A stretch of 64,000 nt of DNA from JANOMH01 sp031422295 (GTDB lineage: Bacteria > Pseudomonadota > Alphaproteobacteria > Rhodobacterales > Rhodobacteraceae), in NCBI GenBank assembly GCA_031422295.1, contig JANOQM010000030.1:62001-126000 (forward strand). The letters are read 5' to 3'. The notes under the pieces are model-generated. The model made no database searches and was not told the origin of the DNA. It saw nothing but the letters and a program-made list of their open reading frames with translations. Of this stretch, positions 43,522 through 51,879 are shown one piece after another. Position 1 is the first letter of the stretch. Each line of letters opens with the position of its first letter. A program made the translations under genes and the position numbers.

Positions 43522-44034
43522 CTATCGCCCGATCTCACGCAACCGCGACGGCATTTTATCAATGATCCGCGTCAGTTCACGCACGTCCCAAGGTTCGGGC
43601 TTGCGCAGGGCCACGCGCCCATCGGTGTCGATCAGCACCAGCGCAAACCCATGCGGGCGCAGCAAAAGACGCAGCGCGCTGACGGCTGCGGGGTCGGTGT
43701 CGGTGACGATAATGACGTGGCGCAAGGCCAGATCGGATTGCCGGGATAGCAACAGCGCCATTTGTTCGGCAAAGCGCGGGTCGTTCGGACTATCGGCAAA
43801 CACCACCACCGGGCGGGCGATAAACGCAAGGTCGCTCAAGTTTATCTCGGATGCATCGAATATTGTGGCAGGGTCTGTTTGCCATCTTTCCAGCACGCTT
43901 GCCGCGGCCCCGGCACTGTCAGCCACAGGTACGGTCCCGTCTGCCACAGCTTGGGCCACCGCCTGCGTTCCGCCCAGAACAGAAAAAAGCGCCGCGAAAA
44001 CAAAGGCTGCTACGGGTTTATTAATGTGTTTCAT
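43522..44034 (-). CDS. secreted DUF4174 protein
   Basis: A 170-residue protein with a signal peptide (about residues 1-31, ending AVAQA) and a DUF4174 domain: RPVVVFADSPNDPRFAEQM, the VTDTDPAAVSALRLLLRPHG block and GRVALRKPEPWDVREL. The fold is thioredoxin-like by family description, but no active-site CxxC is seen. The ATG at 44034 has AGG upstream. It is convergent with pccA (stops 7 nt apart). Function unknown. Confidence 0.75.
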   Translation of the reverse strand: MKHINKPVAAFVFAALFSVLGGTQAVAQAVADGTVPVADSAGAAASVLERWQTDPATIFDASEINLSDLAFIARPVVVFADSPNDPRFAEQMALLLSRQSDLALRHVIIVTDTDPAAVSALRLLLRPHGFALVLIDTDGRVALRKPEPWDVRELTRIIDKMPSRLREIGR

Positions 44035-44197
44035 AACCTGTAACATAGGGCGGTTATGGCCAAAAGCGAAGGGGCCTGCCGCCGCGTTCCAGACAATTTT
44101 GCCATTAATCCTATTGTCAGGAAATCCTTGCAACCCTACCTCACGGACGCCCGCCTGCCACCCTGGCCCGGCGCGATCCTGCGAAATGAGGTGGGCC

Positions 44198-45202
44198 TTG
44201 GACATTAACCTGCATATTGGCGCGCATCGCAATGCGACGACGACATTCCAACAATTCCTCAAACGCAACCAATCTACATTGCGCCATGCCGGGGTCGATG
44301 TCTGGACCCCGGACCGCACCCGCAATGGTTTGTTTTCCGGGCTGATCGAGCGCCCCGAGGATGTGACTGAACAGATCGAACGGCGCGGCCAGCGGTCCTG
44401 TGGTGTCATCGCGATCAAGCTGGAACTGGCCGTCCGCGCCGGTCGAAATCAGGTGCTGATTGCCGAAGAGAACATGATCGGCTCGACCCGCAATAACCTG
44501 CGCCAAGGGCGGCTGTATCCATTGCCAGACGAACGCCTGGTGCGGTTCCGGCCCGCCTTTGGCAAATCTGTGCGGCGGATCGGCCTGTCGATCCGGTGCT
44601 ATGACACATTCTGGGCCTCATCCCTGGCTTACGGCATCGTCCAAGGCTTCCGGTTGCCAACCGCCGATGATCTGGACCGCTACGTGACCCAGCCGCGCCG
44701 CTGGCGGCATGTCGTTGCCGATATCGCCGCAGTTTTCCCGGATGCCGAAATCATCATCTGGCCGTTTGAACGTTTCGCCGGTCAGCCTGAAACACAACTG
44801 GCATTGCTGGCTGGTAACCTTGATCTGCCGGTGCCGCTGACCGGCGCACGTGACTGGATTAACCCGAGTCTGCGTTGCGATAAACTGCGCACCATTCTGG
44901 CCCTGCGGGGCGAAGGCACGGCTTTGGACCTGACCGAAAAGGCAGGGCGCTGGATGCCGTTTGACGACGTCCAGCGCATGGCATTACGGGCACAATACAG
45001 CGTTGATCTGGACTGGTTGCGCCGTGGTGCGGACGGTTTGGCGCGATTTGTGGACGCCGTGCCGCAGGCGATGGCTGCGAGCCCGGACCTGAAACTACGC
45101 TATGACATGGACGGAACCGACAAGGCAAACAGGGGCGGCTTAGTGCCCTATGCCCTGTCCGAAGGAGGACGCGAATTTGGGACACAAAAGCTCTTGGTCT
45201 GA
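44198..45202 (+). CDS. sulfotransferase-like hypothetical protein
   Basis: A 334-residue cytosolic protein. Its N-terminus, INLHIGAHRNATTTFQQFL, resembles the 5'-phosphosulfate loop of roseobacter sulfotransferase-like proteins (usually HIGxxKTGTT). An IIIWPFERFAGQPE segment recurs in that group. A TTG at 44198 is favoured because GAGGTGGG lies at 44189-44195; an ATG at 44186 has no ribosome site. It overlaps the mcm start by 26 nt. The link to propionyl-CoA metabolism is unclear. Confidence 0.6.
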   Translation: MDINLHIGAHRNATTTFQQFLKRNQSTLRHAGVDVWTPDRTRNGLFSGLIERPEDVTEQIERRGQRSCGVIAIKLELAVRAGRNQVLIAEENMIGSTRNNLRQGRLYPLPDERLVRFRPAFGKSVRRIGLSIRCYDTFWASSLAYGIVQGFRLPTADDLDRYVTQPRRWRHVVADIAAVFPDAEIIIWPFERFAGQPETQLALLAGNLDLPVPLTGARDWINPSLRCDKLRTILALRGEGTALDLTEKAGRWMPFDDVQRMALRAQYSVDLDWLRRGADGLARFVDAVPQAMAASPDLKLRYDMDGTDKANRGGLVPYALSEGGREFGTQKLLV

Positions 45203-47318
45203 TCAGGCGCAGGCCGAACTGCGCGGCAAACCGCTGGATCAGCTGACATGGAATACGCTGGAAGGGATCGCCGTCCAGCCGCTCTATACGGCTGAAGATA
45301 CCGCCGGTCTGCCGCATCTAGATACGCTGCCCGGTGCCGCCCCCTATCTGCGCGGGGTTAAGGCCACGATGTATGCAGGCCGCCCCTGGACCATTCGCCA
45401 ATATGCCGGGTTCTCCACAGCGGAGGAATCAAATGCCTTTTACCGCAAGGGGTTAGCGGGCGGTCAGCAGGGCGTTTCGGTTGCCTTTGATCTGGCCACG
45501 CACCGTGGCTATGACAGTGACCACCCAAGGGTCGAGGGTGATGTCGGCAAGGCCGGGGTCGCCATCGACAGCATCGAGGATATGAAAATCTTGTTCGACG
45601 GCATCCCTTTGGACAAAGTCAGCGTGTCGATGACGATGAACGGCGCGGTGATCCCGGTGCTGGCCTGTTTCATTGCCGCAGGCGAGGAACAAGGCGTGCC
45701 CCGTGCCGCCCTGTCCGGCACCATTCAGAATGATATCCTCAAGGAATTCATGGTCCGCAATACCTATATCTACCCGCCCGAACCCAGCATGCGGATCGTG
45801 GCCGACATCATTGAATACACCGCCCGTGAAATGCCGAAATTCAATTCGATCAGCATCAGCGGCTACCATATGCAAGAGGCGGGCGCGAACCTGGTGCAGG
45901 AGCTTGCCTTCACCATCGCCGATGGGCGCGAATATGTCCGCTCGGCCATCGCGCGCGGCATGGATGTGGACGCCTTCGCGCCACGCCTGTCGTTCTTTTT
46001 CGCCATCGGCATGAATTTCTTCATGGAAGTCGCCAAACTGCGCGCCGCCCGGCTGCTATGGCACAAGATCATGACGGAGTTTGGGGCCAAAAAACCGGAA
46101 TCGCTGATGCTGCGTACCCATTGCCAAACCTCGGGCGTTAGCCTGCAGGAACAAGACCCCTATAACAACGTGGTCCGCACGGCCTATGAGGCGCTCAGTG
46201 CGGTCCTCGGCGGCACCCAGTCGCTGCATACCAACGCATTGGACGAAGCCATCGCTTTGCCGACCGAATTTGCCGCGCGGATCGCCCGCAATACCCAGTT
46301 GATCTTGCAGGAAGAAACTGGCGTGACCAAGGTCATCGACCCGCTTGCCGGGTCCTATTATGTCGAAAGTCTGACCGCATCCTTAGTCCAAGAAGCCACC
46401 AAGCTGATCGACGAAGTTGAGGCCATGGGGGGCATGACACGCGCTGTCGCCTCCGGTATGCCCAAGCTGCGGATCGAAGAAAACGCCGCCCGCAAACAGG
46501 CGATGATCGACCGGGGGCAAGAGGTGATCGTCGGGGTCAATAAATATCGGCGCGATGATCAGGACCCGATTGATTTTCGCTCGATCGACAATGTGGCGGT
46601 GCGCGACACCCAGATCGCCCGGCTTAAAACCATCCGCGCCACGCGGGATGAACCTGCCACCCGGGCGGCGCTTGCCGAACTGACCCGCCGCGCCACGCAG
46701 GGCGGTAATCTGCTGGACGCTGCCATCACCGCCGTCCGCGCCCGCGCCACTGTGGGCGAAATCAGCATGGCGATGGAACAGGTTTTTGGCCGCCATAGTG
46801 CCGAGGTGAAAACTCTGGCCGGGGTCTATGGGTCGGCCTATGCGGGCGATCCGGAATTTGCCGCGATCCAGACCGATGTTGCGAATTTTGCCGGCGAAGA
46901 GGGGCGCCGCCCGCATATGTTGGTCGTCAAAATGGGGCAGGACGGGCATGACCGCGGGGCCAAGGTGATTGCCTCGGCCTTTGCTGATATCGGCTTTGAC
47001 GTCGATGTCGGCCCGCTGTTCCAGACCCCCGCCGAGGCGGCCCGCGATGCTGTCGCCAAAGATGTGCATGTCATCGGGATTTCGTCACAGGCCGCCGGGC
47101 ATAAGACCCTTGCCCCGCAGCTGGTGCAGGCGCTGAAAGAGGCCAATGCGGGCGATATCATCGTGATCTGCGGCGGCGTCATCCCGCAGCAGGATTATCA
47201 GTTCCTGATGGATGCGGGGGTCAAAGCCATCTTTGGTCCCGGCACGAATATCCCCAAGGCTGCGAAAGACATCCTTGCGCTGATCCGGGGCAAACGCGGC
47301 CATAACCATGCAGCTTGA
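45177..47318 (+). CDS. mcm: methylmalonyl-CoA mutase
   Basis: A 713-residue adenosylcobalamin-dependent mutase converting (R)-methylmalonyl-CoA to succinyl-CoA. The N-terminal TIM-barrel carries RPWTIRQYAGFSTAEESN and RTHCQTSGVSLQEQDPYNN; the C-terminal B12 domain has the DxHxxG motif in GQDGHDRGAK. A TTG at 45177 is preferred: AAGGAGG at 45162-45168 is well spaced and the product begins MGHKSSWSDQAQAELRGKPL. Single-chain form, unlike two-subunit mutases. Completes the PCC-to-succinate route. Confidence 0.93.
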   Translation: MGHKSSWSDQAQAELRGKPLDQLTWNTLEGIAVQPLYTAEDTAGLPHLDTLPGAAPYLRGVKATMYAGRPWTIRQYAGFSTAEESNAFYRKGLAGGQQGVSVAFDLATHRGYDSDHPRVEGDVGKAGVAIDSIEDMKILFDGIPLDKVSVSMTMNGAVIPVLACFIAAGEEQGVPRAALSGTIQNDILKEFMVRNTYIYPPEPSMRIVADIIEYTAREMPKFNSISISGYHMQEAGANLVQELAFTIADGREYVRSAIARGMDVDAFAPRLSFFFAIGMNFFMEVAKLRAARLLWHKIMTEFGAKKPESLMLRTHCQTSGVSLQEQDPYNNVVRTAYEALSAVLGGTQSLHTNALDEAIALPTEFAARIARNTQLILQEETGVTKVIDPLAGSYYVESLTASLVQEATKLIDEVEAMGGMTRAVASGMPKLRIEENAARKQAMIDRGQEVIVGVNKYRRDDQDPIDFRSIDNVAVRDTQIARLKTIRATRDEPATRAALAELTRRATQGGNLLDAAITAVRARATVGEISMAMEQVFGRHSAEVKTLAGVYGSAYAGDPEFAAIQTDVANFAGEEGRRPHMLVVKMGQDGHDRGAKVIASAFADIGFDVDVGPLFQTPAEAARDAVAKDVHVIGISSQAAGHKTLAPQLVQALKEANAGDIIVICGGVIPQQDYQFLMDAGVKAIFGPGTNIPKAAKDILALIRGKRGHNHAA

Positions 47319-47919
47319 CCATTTGGCGGTCGTTTGTGCCGATCTGACCGGGGGCGTCGACTATGTGCAACAGTCGCTAGGCGTGGCGCTGCAACCGGGC
47401 GGTCAACATGCCCGCTATGGCACGCATAACTGGCTGTTATCATTGGGGCCGGGCGAATACCTCGAGGTGATTGCGCCTGATCCTGCCGCCCCCGTTCCGG
47501 CGTTTCCGCGCTGGTTCGGGCTGGACCGCACCACCGCGCCGCGCCTGGGTAACTGGATTGCCCGCGTGCCCGACCTTGGCACGGCGCGCGCGGCCACCTC
47601 GCAAGATATTGGCGAGATTGTCGATTTGCGGCGCGGCGATCTGCAATGGCGCATTGCTGTGCCGCCCGATGGCAGCCTGCCGCTGAACGGGGCGTTTCCC
47701 ACCCTGATCGAATGGCAAGGCACCGCACCACACCCCTCAGCACGACTGACCGACAGACAGGTCCGGCTGGTCCGGCTGGATATCAGTCATCCGGCAGCGT
47801 CCACTTTGGTTGACATGATCGGAAAACCCATGGCCGACCCGCGCATCCGCTTTCATCCCGGCCCCCTCGGGTTGCAGGCCATATTCAGCACCCCATCCGG
47901 CGAACGGCACCTGTCATGA
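47308..47919 (+). CDS. VOC-superfamily (glyoxalase-like domain) protein
   Basis: A 203-residue protein with a glyoxalase-like beta-alpha fold. MQLDHLAVVCADLTGGVDYV opens the first half, with metal-type His4 position, and LGPGEYLEVIAP follows. It overlaps mcm by 11 nt, so the two are coupled. Methylmalonyl-CoA epimerase is also a VOC protein but is shorter (about 135 residues); this one is of the longer glyoxalase-like_3 type. An epimerase-like role is possible only by context. Confidence 0.75.
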   Translation: MQLDHLAVVCADLTGGVDYVQQSLGVALQPGGQHARYGTHNWLLSLGPGEYLEVIAPDPAAPVPAFPRWFGLDRTTAPRLGNWIARVPDLGTARAATSQDIGEIVDLRRGDLQWRIAVPPDGSLPLNGAFPTLIEWQGTAPHPSARLTDRQVRLVRLDISHPAASTLVDMIGKPMADPRIRFHPGPLGLQAIFSTPSGERHLS

Positions 47920-48179
47920 TCCGCCCCGCCACCGCCGTTGATGCGCCCGGCATCGGCGACATCCGGAATACCGCGATCCGCGACACCACGGTTAGTCTTA
48001 TCAGTGGCTATGCCCGGACAGCGGGTAGTCATGCGCTGATCGGGGTTGTTGCGGGGGAAAATACCGCCGGTCTGGCGGTTCACACGGCCCTTGGGTTTGT
48101 GCCGCGCGGCACCTTGCCTGCAGTCGGGCGCAAATGCGGCCGCTGGCTGGATGCAGTGTTCATGCAAAAACAGCTCTGA
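47916..48179 (+). pseudogene. internally deleted GNAT acetyltransferase gene
   Basis: An 87-codon frame that begins like phosphinothricin-type acetyltransferases (MIRPATAVDAPGIGDIRNTA) and ends like them (GENTAGLAVHTALGFVPRGTLPAVGRKCGRWLDAVFMQK), while the middle of the domain, including the acetyl-CoA-binding loop, is absent. Full-length relatives have about 160-170 residues. The deletion kept the frame. It overlaps the VOC gene by 4 nt. Probably non-functional. Confidence 0.7.
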
Positions 48180-48211
48180 CACTTTGGCCCAGACCAGCTA
48201 AGTAACCCCCC

Positions 48212-48892
48212 ATGTCACTCTGGACCCGCATCGCCGACGCCATCGCTGCCCTTGCCACCGGCGAAGGTCTGTCGGCGATTTTCGACAAGTTGCGCAGCCC
48301 GCCGGAACGCACCGCCGCATTTGCGATTGCAGTCATCGCGCTGGGTGCCAAAATCGCCAAGGCCGACGGGCTGGTCACCCGCGATGAAGTGACCGCCTTC
48401 CGCGAGGTATTTCATATTCCGCAAGACGAAGAATCCAATGCCGCCCGCGTCTATAATCTGGCCCGGCAGGACATCGCCGGGTTCGAGGATTACGCCCATA
48501 AAATCAGGGCAATGTATGCCGAAGAAACCGCCGCTTTGTCTGATCTGATCGAAGGGCTGTTTCACATTGCCACCGCTGACGGCACCTATCATCCGGCCGA
48601 AGACCAGTTCCTGATCCGGATCGCCGAAATATTCGGCTTTACCCCGCAGGTGTTTTCCCGGCTGCGGGCACAGTTTGTTCCCGATGCGGAACGTGACCCG
48701 TTCGAGGTTTTGGGCGTCACGCCGCATGCCCCGCTGGACGACATTCGCGCCGCCTGGCGCGGTCTGGTGCGCGACACCCACCCGGACCGGATGCTGGCGC
48801 GGGGTATTCCGCCCGAGGCGGTCAAACTGGCCGAAAAGCGGTTGATCGTGGTCAATCGCGCCTGGGAAATGATACAGGATGCGCGTCGATGA
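48212..48892 (+). CDS. TerB / J-domain protein (DjlA-like)
   Basis: A 226-residue protein: an N-terminal TerB-like helical domain (residues 30-150, AKIAKADGLVTRDEV and the matching TADGTYHPAED repeat) and a C-terminal J-domain (about 160-226) with the HPD motif in VRDTHPDRM. J-domains stimulate Hsp70. E. coli DjlA has an N-terminal membrane anchor that is not seen here. The stop overlaps the next start (ATGA). Confidence 0.85.
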   Translation: MSLWTRIADAIAALATGEGLSAIFDKLRSPPERTAAFAIAVIALGAKIAKADGLVTRDEVTAFREVFHIPQDEESNAARVYNLARQDIAGFEDYAHKIRAMYAEETAALSDLIEGLFHIATADGTYHPAEDQFLIRIAEIFGFTPQVFSRLRAQFVPDAERDPFEVLGVTPHAPLDDIRAAWRGLVRDTHPDRMLARGIPPEAVKLAEKRLIVVNRAWEMIQDARR

Positions 48893-49905
48893 GGTTTGCC
48901 ACCTACAATGTCGAATGGTTCAATTCGCTGTTTGACGATGCCGGGCGGCTGCTGAACGACAGTGCATGGTCGGCCCGGTACGACGTGACCCGGGCCGCGC
49001 AGACCGCGGCTTTGGGGGCGGTTTTTTCCGCCTTGAACGCCGATGCGGTGATGATTATCGAGGCGCCCGATACGAACCGGCACCGCAGCACGGTGACCGC
49101 ACTGGAAACCTTCGCCAAAGCCTTTAACCTACGGGCGCGCAAGGCCGTTATTGGCTTTGCCAGCGAAACCCAACAGGAAATCGCCTGCCTGTATGACCCC
49201 GATGCCCTGACGATACAGCACGACCCCAAAGGCGCGTTCAGCGGCAAAAAGGGGTCGCGTAATGCGCCCCGGTTCGACGGCACCTTTCGCTATGACAGCG
49301 ACCGCGATGGCAAAGCCGACCTGATCACATGGTCCAAACCGCCGCTCGAACTGTTCGTTACAACCAAAACCGGCCAGACCCTGCGGCTGATCGGCGTCCA
49401 TGCCAAATCTAAGGCGCCGCATGGCGCACGCAACCCCGCCGAAGCGACCAAAATCTCGATCAACAACCGCCGCAAATCGCTGGCCGAATGCATCTGGCTG
49501 CGGGCCCGGATTGACCAGCATCTCACCGCGCGCGACCCGCTGATCGTGATGGGCGATTTCAACGACGGGCCGGGGTTGGACGAGTTTGAAACCCTGTTTG
49601 GCCATTCCAGCATCGAAATCGTTCTAGGCGAAGGGGCGGCTACCAAATTGTTCGATCCACATGCCCGCATGGCGCTGTCGCGGCGGATTGCCGCGATACC
49701 AGCGACCGCCCGGTTTCGCATTCCACCCGACGGAAATTACCTGAACGCCTTGCTGGATTACATTATGGTCTCGCCCGATCTGGCCGCAAAACAGCCGCGC
49801 TGGACAATCTGGCATCCGTTCGACACGCCCGCCTGCGCGGCCCTCAGCGCCGACCTGCTGACGGCATCCGACCACTACCCGGTGACGCTGGACATCACGT
49901 TCTGA
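48889..49905 (+). CDS. endonuclease/exonuclease/phosphatase-family protein
   Basis: A 338-residue EEP-fold protein. RFATYNVEWFNSLFDD at the N-terminus, VMGDFNDGP with the catalytic Asp/Asn and TASDHYPVTLDI at the C-terminus are the family motifs. It has no signal peptide. Translationally coupled to the J-domain gene. Substrate could be DNA or a phosphate ester; it cannot be decided here. Confidence 0.85.
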   Translation: MRFATYNVEWFNSLFDDAGRLLNDSAWSARYDVTRAAQTAALGAVFSALNADAVMIIEAPDTNRHRSTVTALETFAKAFNLRARKAVIGFASETQQEIACLYDPDALTIQHDPKGAFSGKKGSRNAPRFDGTFRYDSDRDGKADLITWSKPPLELFVTTKTGQTLRLIGVHAKSKAPHGARNPAEATKISINNRRKSLAECIWLRARIDQHLTARDPLIVMGDFNDGPGLDEFETLFGHSSIEIVLGEGAATKLFDPHARMALSRRIAAIPATARFRIPPDGNYLNALLDYIMVSPDLAAKQPRWTIWHPFDTPACAALSADLLTASDHYPVTLDITF

Positions 49906-49945
49906 CCCACTTGGGCGAATCGGACCAATCGGTTAGAATAGCTGC

Positions 49946-50293
49946 ATGAAACATGCAGTCCTTGTCCTGATCCTGTTCGCTGGCCCCGTTTGGGCCGACG
50001 ACGGCACATCTATGATCGAAGAAGGGGCCAAGTTGTTTTTTCAGGGTATACTCGAGGAAATGGATCCGGCGCTGGACCAACTGCGCGGTTATGCCGACCA
50101 GATTGAACCGGCCATGCAGGCCTTTGCCGACCGGATGGGGCCCGCCCTGATTAAACTTTTGGCCTTTGTCGATGACATCGGCAATTACGACATGCCCGAG
50201 TTTATGCCCAATGGTGACATCATCATCCGGCGCAGCCCGGACGCGCCGCCGTTCACCCCACCGGTGGTTGAACCGGTGATCACTGATCTTTAA
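49946..50293 (+). CDS. small periplasmic protein of unknown function
   Basis: A 115-residue protein with a signal peptide (cleavage near GPVWA at residue 17) and an amphipathic, acidic mature part ending in a proline-rich tail (APPFTPPVVEPV). It is conserved in rhodobacters in my recollection, sometimes labelled AAA ATPase without support: no Walker motif is present. Its end overlaps the convergent ppx gene by 14 nt. Confidence 0.7.
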   Translation: MKHAVLVLILFAGPVWADDGTSMIEEGAKLFFQGILEEMDPALDQLRGYADQIEPAMQAFADRMGPALIKLLAFVDDIGNYDMPEFMPNGDIIIRRSPDAPPFTPPVVEPVITDL

Positions 50294-51830
50294 TCTCGAC
50301 CGTGCCCTTGGCCCCAAGTGCCGAGGCCAGTGCATTGAACCGGGCCAGCGCCACTTCGCCAAACAACGGTCTGGCCTGGGCGTTCAGCACCAGTTGCAAT
50401 TGCTTTTTCTGCGGCTGCCAGCGCAATTCGCCGGGGGCCTGATCGGCTTTCAGCCACAGCATCGCGCCTAGCCGCATGGCGCGGCCCAGCACTTCGGCCT
50501 GCGCCGTATCGGCGGCGTCCAACAGCGAAAACAGCGATTCATAACGCGACCCTTCGCGCCGGTTGGAATAGCGGTGCAGCAGGGCCATGCCCAGATACAC
50601 CCGTTCGCCATGTTTCAACCCGCCCAGATTTGCGCGGGTGGCATTGTCGAAACACACTTCGGCGCGGTAATCCGGATGCGCGCGCCAACTGACATCATGC
50701 AGCAGGCAGGCGGCCTTGATAATGCGCAGTCGCTGCCAGTCGGCATCCGGAAACAGCGGCAGGACGAAATTGTACAGAATGCGGCCAAAGCCGGGCAGGC
50801 GGGCATCCTTGATCTCGGCAAAACGGCAGGCCTCGATCAGCGGATCGCGGGCGCGCAGTTCGGCCGGCATCTGTTCGTATAGCATCCCCTCGCGGATGCC
50901 ATAGGACGAAACGGCGATATCCTTGGGCTGGAACACCCGAACGATTTCGTCCAGGACAAGAATAGCCAGCGGAACCAGCGACATACGGTCATCAGACACG
51001 CCGCAGCGTTGGCGCAGGGCGGCCAGATCTTCGGTTTCGATGTAGTCGAGCGTGGCGCTGACGGCAGGTTCCGTCATGCGGTATTCATGCAAAACCGTCA
51101 GCGGATATTTGCGCCGGTCCATATCGATCCGGGCAATCGCCCGCCACGATCCGCCGACCAGAAACAGCCGCATTCCGGTTTCATGGTTCATCTCCGCATG
51201 CAGCCGGGCAACGACGGTTTTAATATGATAGATCAGGGCCTTTTTGCCGCCCTTGACCTCGCGCAGTTTCAGCGGCCCCAGAGGAGACGTTACGCGCCGC
51301 CCAACCTTGCCATCGGCCAGATCGGCCAGTTCCATGGATGACCCGCCAATGTCGCAGACCAGCCCATAGCTGCCGGGCCAGCCCAATAGCACACCCTGGG
51401 CCGATAGCCGCGCCTCTTCTTCGCCATCTATGACGAATAGTTTGACGCCAGTGACGCGCTCAACTTCCTCGCGGAACTCGGGCCCGTCGGTGGCCTCGCG
51501 CACGGCGGCGGTGGCCACGGCCATCAGCGGGCCAATGCCCATGCCCTCGGCCAATGCGGCAAACCGGCCAATCGCGGCTAGGGCGCGTTTGCGCCCCTCA
51601 GGGTTCAGGCGGCCGGTTTCCGACAGGCCAGCACCCAAGGCGCACATGATCTTTTCATTAAAGAAATACGCAGGGCTACGTGCCGCCCCATCAAACACCA
51701 CCATCCGGACCGAGTTTGAGCCGACATCAACCACACCCACCCGCGCCATCGCCCGGGTTTTGGGGTCATCGTAAATCGGGCGGCCAAAAGGCCCCCATTC
51801 CCCGGCCACGGGTTCCGGCGTTCCGTCCAT
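50280..51830 (-). CDS. ppx: exopolyphosphatase (Ppx/GppA family)
   Basis: A 516-residue Ppx/GppA phosphatase: VGVVDVGSNSVRMVVFDG at the N-terminus, the ATAAVREATDG loop, GLVCDIGGSSMEL and LVGGSWRAIARI. The C-terminal third has an HD-like region (LLHDVSWRAHPDYR). It degrades polyphosphate or pppGpp. The start at 51830 is preceded by GGGGGGACC. It follows ppk, 49 nt downstream on the same strand. Confidence 0.92.
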   Translation of the reverse strand: MDGTPEPVAGEWGPFGRPIYDDPKTRAMARVGVVDVGSNSVRMVVFDGAARSPAYFFNEKIMCALGAGLSETGRLNPEGRKRALAAIGRFAALAEGMGIGPLMAVATAAVREATDGPEFREEVERVTGVKLFVIDGEEEARLSAQGVLLGWPGSYGLVCDIGGSSMELADLADGKVGRRVTSPLGPLKLREVKGGKKALIYHIKTVVARLHAEMNHETGMRLFLVGGSWRAIARIDMDRRKYPLTVLHEYRMTEPAVSATLDYIETEDLAALRQRCGVSDDRMSLVPLAILVLDEIVRVFQPKDIAVSSYGIREGMLYEQMPAELRARDPLIEACRFAEIKDARLPGFGRILYNFVLPLFPDADWQRLRIIKAACLLHDVSWRAHPDYRAEVCFDNATRANLGGLKHGERVYLGMALLHRYSNRREGSRYESLFSLLDAADTAQAEVLGRAMRLGAMLWLKADQAPGELRWQPQKKQLQLVLNAQARPLFGEVALARFNALASALGAKGTVEIKDQ

Positions 51831-51879
51831 GAGGTCCCCCCGCGTTATCGCACTCAAATGCGGCTAAGTCGGCTGCGAG

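Noticed and set aside
49946..50293. AAA ATPase annotation for the 115-residue secreted protein
   Set aside because: No Walker A or B motif is present and the protein is too small and secreted.
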